The notes under the pieces were generated by a model, which did not search any database, was not told the origin of the DNA, and saw nothing but the letters and a program-made list of their open reading frames with translations. The position numbers were made by a program, and so were the translations under genes. From positions 1 through 58,648 of the forward strand of contig JAJPIA010000043.1 of the NCBI GenBank assembly GCA_021324975.1: a stretch of 58,648 bases of DNA, read 5' to 3'. The stretch's first letter is position 1. The number at the start of each line of letters is the position of its first letter. Shown here one piece after another: positions 8,919 through 16,337 of this stretch. Origin of the DNA: Bacillota bacterium. Lineage in GTDB: Bacteria; Sysuimicrobiota; Sysuimicrobiia; Sysuimicrobiales; Segetimicrobiaceae.

Positions 8919-9479
8919 ATGGAGTGGGGGCACGAGTTTGCGGAAGCGCTCGGCTACAAGGAGTTCCTGCAGCGCCACGCGACGCCGGAGCAGCAGGCGC
9001 GCTGGCAGGCGGTGTACGACAAGGTGACGCTCACGCCCGCGCAGCGGGAACTCCTCGGCGGATTCGTGCGCGACATGCACGTGCTGTGTGTGGCCGGCGC
9101 GTGGTGCGGGGACTGCGTGAACCAGTGCCCCATCATGGCGCGCATCGGCGAGCAGAACCCGCGAATCGTGGTCCGTTTCGTGGACCGGGACGCGCGACCG
9201 GAAGCGCAGCGGGCGCTTGCCATGAACCTCGGCCATCGCGTGCCCGCGGTGGTGTTTCTCAGCGAGGATGACCAGGAATGTGGACGGTACGGGGACCGGA
9301 CGCTCGCCACGTACCGGCAGATGGCGGCGGACCGGCTCGGGCCGGCGTGCCCGACCGGCATCGTGCCGCCCGGGGCCGAACTCCTGTCCGCGGTGACGGC
9401 GGAGTGGGTCGGGCAGTTCGAGCGCATTCAGCTTATGCTGCGGCTATCCAAGCGTCTCCGAGAGAAGCACGGAGATTGA
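8919..9479 (+). CDS. Thioredoxin-fold protein with CGDC active site
   Basis: 186 residues from ATG 8919, preceded by GGAGGAGGCGAGGGC. After a helical 55-residue N-terminus, MHVLCVAGAWCGDCVNQCPI gives the thioredoxin-type C-x2-C (CGDC) and a second nearby cysteine, and HRVPAVVFLSEDD gives the cis-proline loop. No signal peptide is seen, so it should act in the cytoplasm as a thiol reductase or oxidoreductase. Its place just ahead of paaABCD may be chance, since a separate promoter stands between them. The exact partner is unknown. Confidence 0.85.
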   Translation: MEWGHEFAEALGYKEFLQRHATPEQQARWQAVYDKVTLTPAQRELLGGFVRDMHVLCVAGAWCGDCVNQCPIMARIGEQNPRIVVRFVDRDARPEAQRALAMNLGHRVPAVVFLSEDDQECGRYGDRTLATYRQMAADRLGPACPTGIVPPGAELLSAVTAEWVGQFERIQLMLRLSKRLREKHGD

Positions 9480-9500
9480 GCCAGGGGCCACGCGCGTCGT

Positions 9501-9529
9501 TTGACATGCAGCCATGAACTCGCTAGCAT
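9501..9529 (+). promoter_or_regulatory. Promoter of the paaABCD operon
   Basis: TTGACA (9501-9506), 17-bp spacer, TAGCAT (9524-9529). Transcription would start near 9536, about 50 bases upstream of the paaA ATG. Confidence 0.72.
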
Positions 9530-9531
9530 AA

Positions 9532-9571
9532 GTGTGACGGAATTGCGATCTTCGGACAGAAAACGTCACAC
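9532..9571 (+). promoter_or_regulatory. Inverted repeat at the paa transcription start (candidate operator)
   Basis: GTGTGACG (9532-9539) and CGTCACAC (9564-9571) are perfect 8-bp inverted arms, 24 bases apart, spanning the expected transcription start of paaA. Position suits repression by a PaaR/PaaX-like regulator or a 5'-UTR hairpin; no such regulator is encoded in the window, so the link is inferred. Confidence 0.5.
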
Positions 9572-9586
9572 ATCAGGGGCGCGCTG

Positions 9587-10549
9587 ATGCCCGAGACGAC
9601 GCCGGTCGTGGCGGAAGACCCCGAAGCGTTGGCTGATTTTACGGCGCGTGTCCGCGCGGGGGAGCAAATCGAAGCCGGGGAGTGGATGCCCGAGGAGTAC
9701 AGGTTCGAGGCGCTCCGCCTCATCAACATGCACGCCAACTCCGAGATCATGGGGGCGCTCCCTGAGCGCGAGTGGATTCCGCGCGCGCCGAGCCTGGCCC
9801 GGAAGATGGCGCTCACGGCCAAGGTGCAGGACGAGGTCGGGCACGGCATGCTGCTCTACCGGGTCGCCGAGACGCTCGGCCGGTCGCGCGACGAGATGAT
9901 TGCGGAGCTCGTCGCCGGGCGGGCGCGCTTTCACAACGTGTTTCATTACCCCGCCGAGACGTGGGCCGACGTGGCGATCATCCAGGTGTTTGTGGACGGC
10001 GCCGCGATGCAGACACAGGGCGCGCTCCGCTCATGCTCCTACGCGCCATACTCCCGTGTGCTGAAGCGGATCTGCTACGAGGAAGACTTTCACATCCAGC
10101 TCGGCCTGGACGTCTGGCGGGCGCTCGCGGAGGGCACGCCGAGGCAGCGTGCGATGCTTCAGGACGCGCTCTGCCGGTGGTGGACGCCGATCATGCACTT
10201 CTTCGGGATGCCCGATCGGGTGTCGCCGCACACGGAGAAGATGCTCGCGTGGCGGATCAAGGTCAAATCCAACGAAGAGCTGCGCCAGCAGTTCCTCCGC
10301 AAGTTCGTGCCGATCATCCTCGAGTACGGCCTCGACGTGCCCGACCCGAACCTCCGCTGGGTGGAGGACGAGCAGCGGTACGTCTATACCGAGCCGGACT
10401 GGGAGGAGCTCCGGCGGGTCGGCCGCAACGGAGGACCGAAGAGCGCGGAGCGGCTGGCGCTGCGGCAGCGCTTCCACGCCCAGCATGCCTGGGTGCGCGA
10501 GGCAATGAGCCGGTGGCGCGCCGCGCGCGCGGACGGCGCCGTCGCGTGA
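9587..10549 (+). CDS. paaA: 1,2-phenylacetyl-CoA epoxidase catalytic subunit PaaA
   Basis: 320 residues. PaaA is the diiron subunit of the oxygenase that epoxidises phenylacetyl-CoA. The protein shows the di-iron helix motifs HANSEIMGALPEREW, QDEVGHG and YEEDFHIQ, with conserved Glu/His ligands, and the C-terminal NEELRQQFLRKFVP. Length is as expected for PaaA. It starts at ATG 9587 with a modest AGGGG site and ends in a GTGA overlap with paaB. A promoter and an inverted repeat precede it, so it leads the operon. Confidence 0.95.
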   Translation: MPETTPVVAEDPEALADFTARVRAGEQIEAGEWMPEEYRFEALRLINMHANSEIMGALPEREWIPRAPSLARKMALTAKVQDEVGHGMLLYRVAETLGRSRDEMIAELVAGRARFHNVFHYPAETWADVAIIQVFVDGAAMQTQGALRSCSYAPYSRVLKRICYEEDFHIQLGLDVWRALAEGTPRQRAMLQDALCRWWTPIMHFFGMPDRVSPHTEKMLAWRIKVKSNEELRQQFLRKFVPIILEYGLDVPDPNLRWVEDEQRYVYTEPDWEELRRVGRNGGPKSAERLALRQRFHAQHAWVREAMSRWRAARADGAVA

Positions 10550-11001
10550 TCTCGCCGGACGGCCGAGCGGCGACCTCGCCGGGGGAGCACGGACAAGACC
10601 GCGGCGACCCCAGGCGGGGCGGTCCACACGGCGGCACGGGCGCGTCGCGTCCTGAACAGGATGGCGAACGGGGCTGGCAGCGTCCGCTCGGCGCGGCGCC
10701 CGATGTCTGGGCGGTCTTTGTGCAGGGCCGGCACCGCGACGCCCACGTCCACGCCGGTGACGTCCACGCGCCGGACGCGGAGATGGCGCTCGTGCTGGCC
10801 AAGGAAAACTATACGCGCCGGGACCCGTGCGTCAACCTGTGGGTCGTGCGCGCGGACCAGATTCACGCCACCACGCGCCCGGCCGCGGAGATGTTTGTGC
10901 CCGCGACCGACAAGAGCTACCGGTTCGGCGGGTCGTACCGCCAGCAGCGCCGCGTGCTGCAGAGCTCCTACAAGGCGTCGTACCGCGACGAGGATCAATA
11001 G
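10546..11001 (+). CDS. paaB: 1,2-phenylacetyl-CoA epoxidase subunit PaaB, with N-terminal extension
   Basis: 151 residues from GTG 10546, which overlaps the paaA stop (GTGA). The core DVWAVFVQGRHRDAHVHAG, then AKENYTRRDPCVNLWVVRADQ, is PaaB, a small structural subunit that bridges PaaA-PaaC units. The first ~50 residues are Gly/Arg-rich, low complexity and not part of usual PaaB (about 95 residues). No ATG, GTG or TTG lies in frame between them and the core, so the extension seems real unless an uncommon start is used. Confidence 0.9.
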   Translation: MISPDGRAATSPGEHGQDRGDPRRGGPHGGTGASRPEQDGERGWQRPLGAAPDVWAVFVQGRHRDAHVHAGDVHAPDAEMALVLAKENYTRRDPCVNLWVVRADQIHATTRPAAEMFVPATDKSYRFGGSYRQQRRVLQSSYKASYRDEDQ

Positions 11002-11784
11002 GTGCCGGACGCGCGCGCCGCGATCGCGGATCCCGCCGTGCGGGCGGCGTACCGGGAATGGCTGCTCCGCATCGCGGACGATGAGCTCGTCATCGGGCAC
11101 CGGCACTCCGAGTGGACCGGGTTTGGGCCCGATATCGAGAGCGACGTGGCGATGAGCAGTATCGCGCAGGAAGAACTCGGCCACGGCCGCGCATGGTACG
11201 AGCAGATCGCGGCGGACGACGGCGGCGACGTCGACCGGCTGGCGTTCGGACGGGCCCCTCGCGAGTACCGGCACGCCGCGCTGCTGGAGCAGGAAAACGA
11301 CGGGTGGGAGTACTCCATCGTCCGGCTGGTGCTGTACGAGGCCTTCGAGGTCGCCCGGCTGCGCCTCGTGGCCGCGAGCGGGCACGAGCCGGCCGCCGGG
11401 CTGGCACAGACCCTGTCCCGCGAGGAACGCTACCACGGCCTGTTCGCCGACACCTGGCTGACCCGTCTCGCCGGGGCGCCGGACGGCCTGGAGCGCGTGC
11501 AGGCGGCGCTCGACCGGGCGTGGCCCGACGCGCTGGGGCTCTTCGAGTCCACGGCCGCAGACGACGTCCTGCGGCGCGCAGGCGTGCTCCCTAGCTCGCC
11601 GGGTGCCCTGCGAGAGACATGGGTGGACACGGTCCGCCCCGTACTCGAGCAGTGCGGCCTCGCCGTCCCGCCGAGCGCCGGGGCACGCGAGGGCGGCCGC
11701 CGCGGCGTGCACACGGCGGCGTTCGAGCCGCTCCTCGTGCAGCTGACGGAAGTGTGGAAGTCGGACCCGGAGGCGCGGTGGTGA
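11002..11784 (+). CDS. paaC: 1,2-phenylacetyl-CoA epoxidase subunit PaaC
   Basis: 260 residues, GTG start directly after the paaB stop. Ferritin-like helices with LADDELVIGHRHSEWTG-type opening (here RIADDELVIGHRHSEW), MSSIAQEELGHGRAWYEQ and RYHGLF mark PaaC, the inactive-diiron structural subunit paired with PaaA. It overlaps paaD by the GTGA junction at 11781-11784. Length is normal. Confidence 0.94.
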   Translation: MPDARAAIADPAVRAAYREWLLRIADDELVIGHRHSEWTGFGPDIESDVAMSSIAQEELGHGRAWYEQIAADDGGDVDRLAFGRAPREYRHAALLEQENDGWEYSIVRLVLYEAFEVARLRLVAASGHEPAAGLAQTLSREERYHGLFADTWLTRLAGAPDGLERVQAALDRAWPDALGLFESTAADDVLRRAGVLPSSPGALRETWVDTVRPVLEQCGLAVPPSAGAREGGRRGVHTAAFEPLLVQLTEVWKSDPEARW

Positions 11785-12263
11785 CGGGCGCGGCGATCAC
11801 GCTGGAGACGGCGATCTGGGACGTCCTCCGGTCCGTGGAGGATCCGGAGCTGCCGATCTCGATCGTGGATCTTGGACTGGTCCGAGACGTGCAGGTGGAG
11901 GGCGGCCGCGTCGCGGTGCGGCTCGTCCCCACGTGGGTGGCCTGCCCGGCGCTTGCGGTGATCCGCGGGCGGGTTCAGTCAGCGTTGCTCGCGTTGAGCG
12001 GTATTCGGGAGGCGACGGTCGAGTACGCGTACGACGCACCGTGGTCGCTCGACCGCATGTCGGAGCGTGGCCGGGCACAGCTCGCGTCGCACGGCCTGTC
12101 CGTCCCGCGGTGCCGGTTTGCGGAGCCTCCGGTGTGCCCCTATTGCGGTTCTCGCGACGTGGTCCAGGAGAGCATGTTTGGACCGACGCTCTGTCGCGCC
12201 ACGTACCTGTGCCGGAGCTGCCGGAACCCGTTCGAGCGATTCAAGCCGCCGGCCGACGCCTAG
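11781..12263 (+). CDS. paaD: Phenylacetate-CoA oxygenase assembly protein PaaD (DUF59)
   Basis: 160 residues. GTG 11781 is chosen because GGAGG lies 7 bases upstream and the codon overlaps the paaC stop (GTGA); GTG 11778 is equally possible by frame. The N-terminal DUF59/MIP18 domain has VEDPELPISIVDLGLVRDV, and the C-terminal zinc ribbon has CPYCGS and CRSCRNPFERFKP. PaaD is thought to help mature the Fe-S cluster of PaaE. Here paaE, the reductase, does not follow: the operon stops and 200 bp without a gene come next. Confidence 0.92.
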   Translation: MTGAAITLETAIWDVLRSVEDPELPISIVDLGLVRDVQVEGGRVAVRLVPTWVACPALAVIRGRVQSALLALSGIREATVEYAYDAPWSLDRMSERGRAQLASHGLSVPRCRFAEPPVCPYCGSRDVVQESMFGPTLCRATYLCRSCRNPFERFKPPADA

Positions 12264-12465
12264 CCCTCCGCGTTAGCCGCATGTTTTACCAAGACGCTGA
12301 GGCTCATCGTCCAACGCTGTAGTCGTCAGCGTCGATCGCGGGCTCGGCGGCCCTTCCCGTCGCTTCAGCGGCTGGACTGATGCCGGATCGCTCCGTCCAG
12401 GCCCGCCTGCGCCCGCTACCTGCATGCCTGCCAAAACGCTGAGGCTCCCCGTCGTCGATGGACAC
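12264..12465. other. Gene-free stretch with a short direct repeat
   Basis: No gene is seen between paaD and the convergent secreted-protein gene. The stretch has ACGCTGAGGCTC twice in the same orientation (12294-12305 and 12436-12447), each preceded by CCAA; a terminator with a T-run is not evident. Confidence 0.4.
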
Positions 12466-13026
12466 CTAGCCGCCGCTACCGCTCGGCTGCGTCGGCTGCC
12501 GGAAGATCTTCGCGTACTGTCCCGGCCCGAAGACGTAGACCTCCGAAACGCGCCCGAGGAGTGGCCCGCTCGTGTCCACGGCGAACGCGATGCCGAGCTT
12601 GTCGTACACGAGCACGTTGTGGTCCTGGCCGCTGTCCGTGGTGTCCTCGGTCCCGTACGCGCTGTGGATCGCGTCGAGCGCGGCACCCGCCCCGATACCC
12701 TTGTCCGTGCGGTATCCGTCGTCCATGGAGACGACGAGCGCGATGATCTTGTTGGTCGAGGCATCGGTCACGGTGCCGATCCGCCGCAGCGGCCAGTACT
12801 CGACCTTGAGCGCCTTGCCGACCGCGTCCTCAGAATGCACGGGACCCAGCGTGCTGACCGCCTGGCCCACGTCCTCTCCGAGTTGAAAGGTCCCGATCGC
12901 CTGCCCGGGCACGATCCCGCCGCCCGCGCCCTGCGGCGCCGCCGTAGGCGTCCCCTGACCCCACGCCATGGTCGCCATGCTCAAACCCGCGAGAAGCATC
13001 ACGCCGATCACCGCGCAACGGCGCAT
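12466..13026 (-). CDS. Secreted hypothetical protein
   Basis: About 186 residues. ATG 13026 (MRRCAVIGVMLLAGLSMA) is preferred, with GAGGTG about 8 bases upstream; GTG 13035 is the alternative. An N-terminal signal peptide with cleavage near AWGQG is clear. The mature part contains IGTFQLGEDVGQAVSTLG, a pattern seen in secreted proteins with SmpA/OmlA-like or beta-rich repeats, then alternating hydrophobic strands and a Pro/Ser/Gly-rich tail. No family is recognised with confidence. It is followed by gene-free DNA and stands alone. Confidence 0.75.
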   Translation of the reverse strand: MRRCAVIGVMLLAGLSMATMAWGQGTPTAAPQGAGGGIVPGQAIGTFQLGEDVGQAVSTLGPVHSEDAVGKALKVEYWPLRRIGTVTDASTNKIIALVVSMDDGYRTDKGIGAGAALDAIHSAYGTEDTTDSGQDHNVLVYDKLGIAFAVDTSGPLLGRVSEVYVFGPGQYAKIFRQPTQPSGSGG

Positions 13027-13117
13027 CCCGTTCACCTCACCATCGATCGCGCTTGATTAGTGCACATTTACCCGAGCGGGGCATAGTTTGACACGCGCCC
13101 GGGTGCCGCGCGGAACG

Positions 13118-13133
13118 GTTGCTGGAGAGCAAC
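13118..13133. terminator. Small hairpin downstream of the 77-residue hypothetical gene
   Basis: GTTGCT (13118-13123), GGAG, AGCAAC (13128-13133): a 6-bp stem with a 4-base loop, about 60 bp past the stop of the minus-strand gene at 13191. There is no T-run; a weak terminator role is inferred. Confidence 0.3.
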
Positions 13134-13190
13134 GCATCCCGCCGGCGCCCAAAGCTCGTGTGCGGTCTGCCGATCCGCAGTTCACTCGGC

Positions 13191-13424
13191 TCAGTGGGTC
13201 GGAACTTTCGTGTACTCCCATTCCGTGGATAGCGTCAGGCTCGCCAAACGCTCCGCCTCGTCGATAGAATCTGCCTGGCCCTTGCCGAGCACCTGCGGGT
13301 CCGATTCACCGATCGGAAGCCTGATGACCAGCCAATCCCAGCGACCGCTGTTTTCCTCATGCTCGTCTGCGACGAACAAGTACCGCCAGTTGCCGTACCG
13401 GACCAGCTCAGCCTGGGGTCCCAC
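13191..13424 (-). CDS. Small hypothetical protein (77 residues)
   Basis: GTG 13424 is preceded by GAGGAGG at 6 bases, a strong ribosome binding site that supports expression. The protein begins MGPQAELVRYGNWRYLF and is acidic, with Trp/Tyr-rich strands and a central IRLPIGESDPQVLG. No signal peptide, membrane helix or known domain is recognised. It lies downstream of the DapE-like gene on the same strand, 128 bp away. Real by ribosome site and composition, function unknown. Confidence 0.6.
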   Translation of the reverse strand: MGPQAELVRYGNWRYLFVADEHEENSGRWDWLVIRLPIGESDPQVLGKGQADSIDEAERLASLTLSTEWEYTKVPTH

Positions 13425-13552
13425 TGCCCACCTCCTCGAGGTACGCTTTAGGCCACTGCGCAGACCCCTGTCGCGAGAGACACGTACTCAAGATCTTCCC
13501 CGGGGACACGGCAAGCAAACGGCAGCACGACCGCGCCGGGCCGGGCGGCCGG

Positions 13553-14662
13553 TTACATCGCTTCGATGATCGCCTTGAGCGCCGCGGCGGCGGCGACCAT
13601 GCCGGCCACGGTGGCATACTCGCCGGCATTGTGGGCCTGGCCGACGGTCCCGGGGCCGATGTTGCAGAAGTCGCGCATGCGCTCCGCGAAGATCGACAAG
13701 TCCTGGCGGCCCTGGGAGAACTGCAACGGCGCGTGCCCCTGCAGGCCCGCCACGACGTCCGTCGCCACCTTGAGCGTGTGGCCGTCGCGGTCGGCGAGGG
13801 TCGGCAGGCAGAGCCGGCTGATCTCCAGCTCGTGCGCCACCCCGTCCACCGCCGTGCGAAGTTCCGCCTCGAACGTCCCGTAGTCCTCGCCCACCGACAA
13901 CCGCCGGTCCACGGTGAGCTTGAGCCGGTCAGGGATGACGTTTTCCGCGATGCCCGCGTGCGCCGCCACCACGGACAGCGACGGGACGCTCCTGACCCCC
14001 GGCGCGACCTCAACCGGCTTGAGCTGTTCGGCGGTGGCCGCGATGCGGCGAACGACCTCCACGCCGCGGTAGATCGCATTATCCGCGCGCCGCCAGTCCG
14101 AGGAGTGCCCGCTGCGCCCGAGGATCGCCAGATATCCGATCGCGCGCCCCTGGCAGCCGATCCCAACGTGAAGGCGTTTCCCGCCGGGGTCGTACGATGG
14201 CTCGGTCGTGATCGCGTAGTCTGGCGTCACACGCCCGATGAGGCGTCGGACGCCGTTGCGCGGCGTCTGCGATCCGCCTTCCTCATGGTTCGTGAACGCG
14301 AACCACGTGCGCACCCGCGGCGAGACGTGCTGCGCGAGCCACAGCATGCAGGCGAGGCCGGCCTTCATGTCCGAGGCGCCGAGTCCGATCACGCGGCCGT
14401 CTTCCACGCGCGGCGAGAACGGATCGGACGCCCAGCCGTCCACGGGTGGCACGGTGTCCATGTGGCCGTTGATCACGAGCAGCCGCGGGCCGCGGCCCAC
14501 TTCCGCGGTGACGTTCCCCTCGGCATCGCGGTCGACCGCAACCCCGGCGCGGGCCAACGCGTCATAGATGTACTGCGAGAGCGCGGCCTCCTCACCGGTT
14601 ACGCTGCGAATGCCGACGAGGTCACACAGTGTGCGCTCGAGATAGGAGCCGGGATCCGCCAT
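13553..14662 (-). CDS. M20 family peptidase, DapE/ArgE-like
   Basis: 369 residues. The di-zinc site motifs are INGHMDTVPP, LGASDMKAG and the catalytic TNHEEGG, with a late GQAHNAGEY histidine; the dimerisation domain includes ILGRSGHSSDWRRADN. The family removes acyl groups or cleaves dipeptides (succinyl-diaminopimelate desuccinylase, acetylornithine deacetylase, carboxypeptidases); which substrate applies cannot be told. It starts at ATG 14662, 3 bp after the stop of the RibD-C reductase, so the two are co-transcribed. Confidence 0.88.
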   Translation of the reverse strand: MADPGSYLERTLCDLVGIRSVTGEEAALSQYIYDALARAGVAVDRDAEGNVTAEVGRGPRLLVINGHMDTVPPVDGWASDPFSPRVEDGRVIGLGASDMKAGLACMLWLAQHVSPRVRTWFAFTNHEEGGSQTPRNGVRRLIGRVTPDYAITTEPSYDPGGKRLHVGIGCQGRAIGYLAILGRSGHSSDWRRADNAIYRGVEVVRRIAATAEQLKPVEVAPGVRSVPSLSVVAAHAGIAENVIPDRLKLTVDRRLSVGEDYGTFEAELRTAVDGVAHELEISRLCLPTLADRDGHTLKVATDVVAGLQGHAPLQFSQGRQDLSIFAERMRDFCNIGPGTVGQAHNAGEYATVAGMVAAAAALKAIIEAM

Positions 14663-14665
14663 ATA

Positions 14666-15583
14666 TCAGGGCTTCGAGCCGGGAGCGGGGGAGGCCTCCG
14701 GATAGACGACCCGGAGCCGCTCGAACGCTTCGACGAGCGAGGCACCCGTCGCCGGGTCCATGAACCGGTGTTCGATCCGGCTCGTCCGGCTCAGGAACAC
14801 CGGCCCGTCGACATCCCCGGCCATCGGCCGCAGCCCGTTGTCGCTACCGACCACAAACGGCGCCGTCGTCAGGAAGTACTCGCGCAGGAGGCGCGCCCGG
14901 ACGAAACTCGCCAGGACATGTGGTCCGCCCTCGGTGACGACGCTCCGGGCGCCCCGGGCGGCTAAGACGCCGAGCGCGGCGGCCGGATCCGGCCGGCCGT
15001 CCGCGCCGGTCCGCACGCGCACGACCTCGATGCCGAGGCCCGCGATGCGGCGTGCCGTCTCGGGAACGTCGGGCGGGCGATCGCCGGCGATGATGAGCCG
15101 CTCGAACCGCGGGTCGGTGAAGAGCCGGCGGGACAGGAAGTCGGCCGGCCAGGCGAGCCGCGACGCGAGGACCGCGACCGTGAGGCGGGGTGACCGGCCG
15201 GCCGCTGCGCGCCGTGCGGCCTCGGACTCCGAGAGCACCGCGGTCACATCCTCGGCCAGGACCGTGCCGATGCCCGTCAACACCACGTCCGTCGCGACTC
15301 GGAGCCGTGTCAGCGCCAGGCCGTCGACACGGGTGCCGATCACCGCGGCCTTGCCGCCGACCGCGGCCTCGCCGTTCTGGGTCATAACCATGTTCGCGAC
15401 CAGATAAGGCAGACCACCGGCCGGACCTGGAAACACGAGGTCGGCATAGAACTCGCCGATCGGGACATCCCGGGGAAACGGCTCCGACGCGTGCCAGACG
15501 AGACGCACGTGGCTCGGCAGCGGGACCGTTTGCTTCCACCCGGGGCCGACGACGGGCCGTGCGCGACGGGGCTCCGATGCCAC
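14666..15583 (-). CDS. RibD C-terminal/dihydrofolate reductase-fold reductase
   Basis: 305 residues, with no deaminase domain. The RibD-C signature is present: YLVANMVMTQNGEAA (substrate loop), VLTGIGTVLAED, and VVTEGGPHVLASF (NADPH pyrophosphate loop). Members reduce pteridine or pyrimidine intermediates with NADPH; the true substrate here is unknown. The GTG 15583 has no ribosome binding site but has TATCAT exactly 6 bases upstream, so a leaderless transcript is likely. It heads a two-gene unit with the M20 peptidase. Confidence 0.82.
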   Translation of the reverse strand: MASEPRRARPVVGPGWKQTVPLPSHVRLVWHASEPFPRDVPIGEFYADLVFPGPAGGLPYLVANMVMTQNGEAAVGGKAAVIGTRVDGLALTRLRVATDVVLTGIGTVLAEDVTAVLSESEAARRAAAGRSPRLTVAVLASRLAWPADFLSRRLFTDPRFERLIIAGDRPPDVPETARRIAGLGIEVVRVRTGADGRPDPAAALGVLAARGARSVVTEGGPHVLASFVRARLLREYFLTTAPFVVGSDNGLRPMAGDVDGPVFLSRTSRIEHRFMDPATGASLVEAFERLRVVYPEASPAPGSKP

Positions 15584-15589
15584 GTCCCG

Positions 15590-15595
15590 ATGATA
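15590..15595 (-). promoter_or_regulatory. -10 box giving a leaderless GTG start
   Basis: On the minus strand TATCAT is followed by six bases (CGGGAC) and then GTG 15583, placing the transcription start on the start codon. No clear -35 match is seen at 16-18 bp. Confidence 0.5.
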
Positions 15596-15605
15596 GCATG
15601 CGGCC

Positions 15606-15634
15606 TTGTGCGTTCCGGATCTGCTGCGTATGAT
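15606..15634 (+). promoter_or_regulatory. Promoter of the hypothetical gene at 15673
   Basis: TTGTGC (15606-15611), 17-bp spacer, TATGAT (15629-15634). The start point would be near 15641, 32 bases before the ATG, leaving room for the GGGAGG ribosome site. Confidence 0.55.
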
Positions 15635-15672
15635 GGCGCACGGATCACGACGTACCTTGGGAGGTCCGCGGG

Positions 15673-16197
15673 ATGCCAGACTCGTCCGAATCAGAGGCCG
15701 CCGCCGGCCTGTGGCGGGCGCTCACACCGCTCCACGACGCCGCGGCGATGCTTCGGAGTCTCTCGCAGCAGGAGCCGCTGCTCCAAGCGCGCCCCGATTA
15801 TCCGCGGGGCCCGACGCCGCACCGATCGTACGCGGATGAGCTCCGCAAGACGCTGGAGACGATCCGCGACGGCATCGCCGCCGTGAGGCGGCTCCTCCCG
15901 GCCGCGCTCCCGGGATCCGCACCGGGGCTACTGCCGGACGAAACCGCGGACGCCTTGGAGCGGTGGCTCGCGGCGCTGGCCCGGCTGACCGACACGCTGC
16001 TCGTCGAAGCGTTCGAGCCGCCCCCGACGCTTCCGAAGCACGCGCCGCCCTACGTGCTGGAATCGCCGCGGCGCGACCTCGCGGGCGCGAAGGCCATTCA
16101 CCTCAGCTACGGATTGGAGGAAGCCGCGGCGTCGATCCGCAACGGCCTTCTGAGCCGCGCCAATGCCGGTGCCCGCGCGGCGGGACCGCCGGCTTAG
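15673..16197 (+). CDS. Hypothetical helical protein (174 residues)
   Basis: ATG 15673 follows GGGAGG at about 8 bases and a good promoter. The protein is almost wholly helical by pattern, with LWRALTPLHDAAAMLRSL, ELRKTLETIRDGIAAVRRLL and ERWLAALARLTDTLLVEAF as amphipathic stretches separated by Pro-rich turns. There is no signal peptide, membrane helix or catalytic motif that I recognise. It is divergent from the reductase gene and convergent with DUF1501. Confidence 0.6.
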   Translation: MPDSSESEAAAGLWRALTPLHDAAAMLRSLSQQEPLLQARPDYPRGPTPHRSYADELRKTLETIRDGIAAVRRLLPAALPGSAPGLLPDETADALERWLAALARLTDTLLVEAFEPPPTLPKHAPPYVLESPRRDLAGAKAIHLSYGLEEAAASIRNGLLSRANAGARAAGPPA

Positions 16198-16337
16198 CGG
16201 GATCGGCCGACGCGGGCCCGCCCCGCATTCTGCAGGCCCACGGGACGCGGCGCGCCGCGGCCGCGCGCCGGTGACGGAGCGGGCGTCGGCGTGTTGCGCC
16301 GCGGTGTGCCGGAACGTGCGCGGGCGGCGCGCGTCGC

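Noticed and set aside
13087-13092. TTGACA on the plus strand as a promoter
   Set aside because: No -10-like hexamer lies 16-18 bp downstream and the genes on both sides are on the minus strand.
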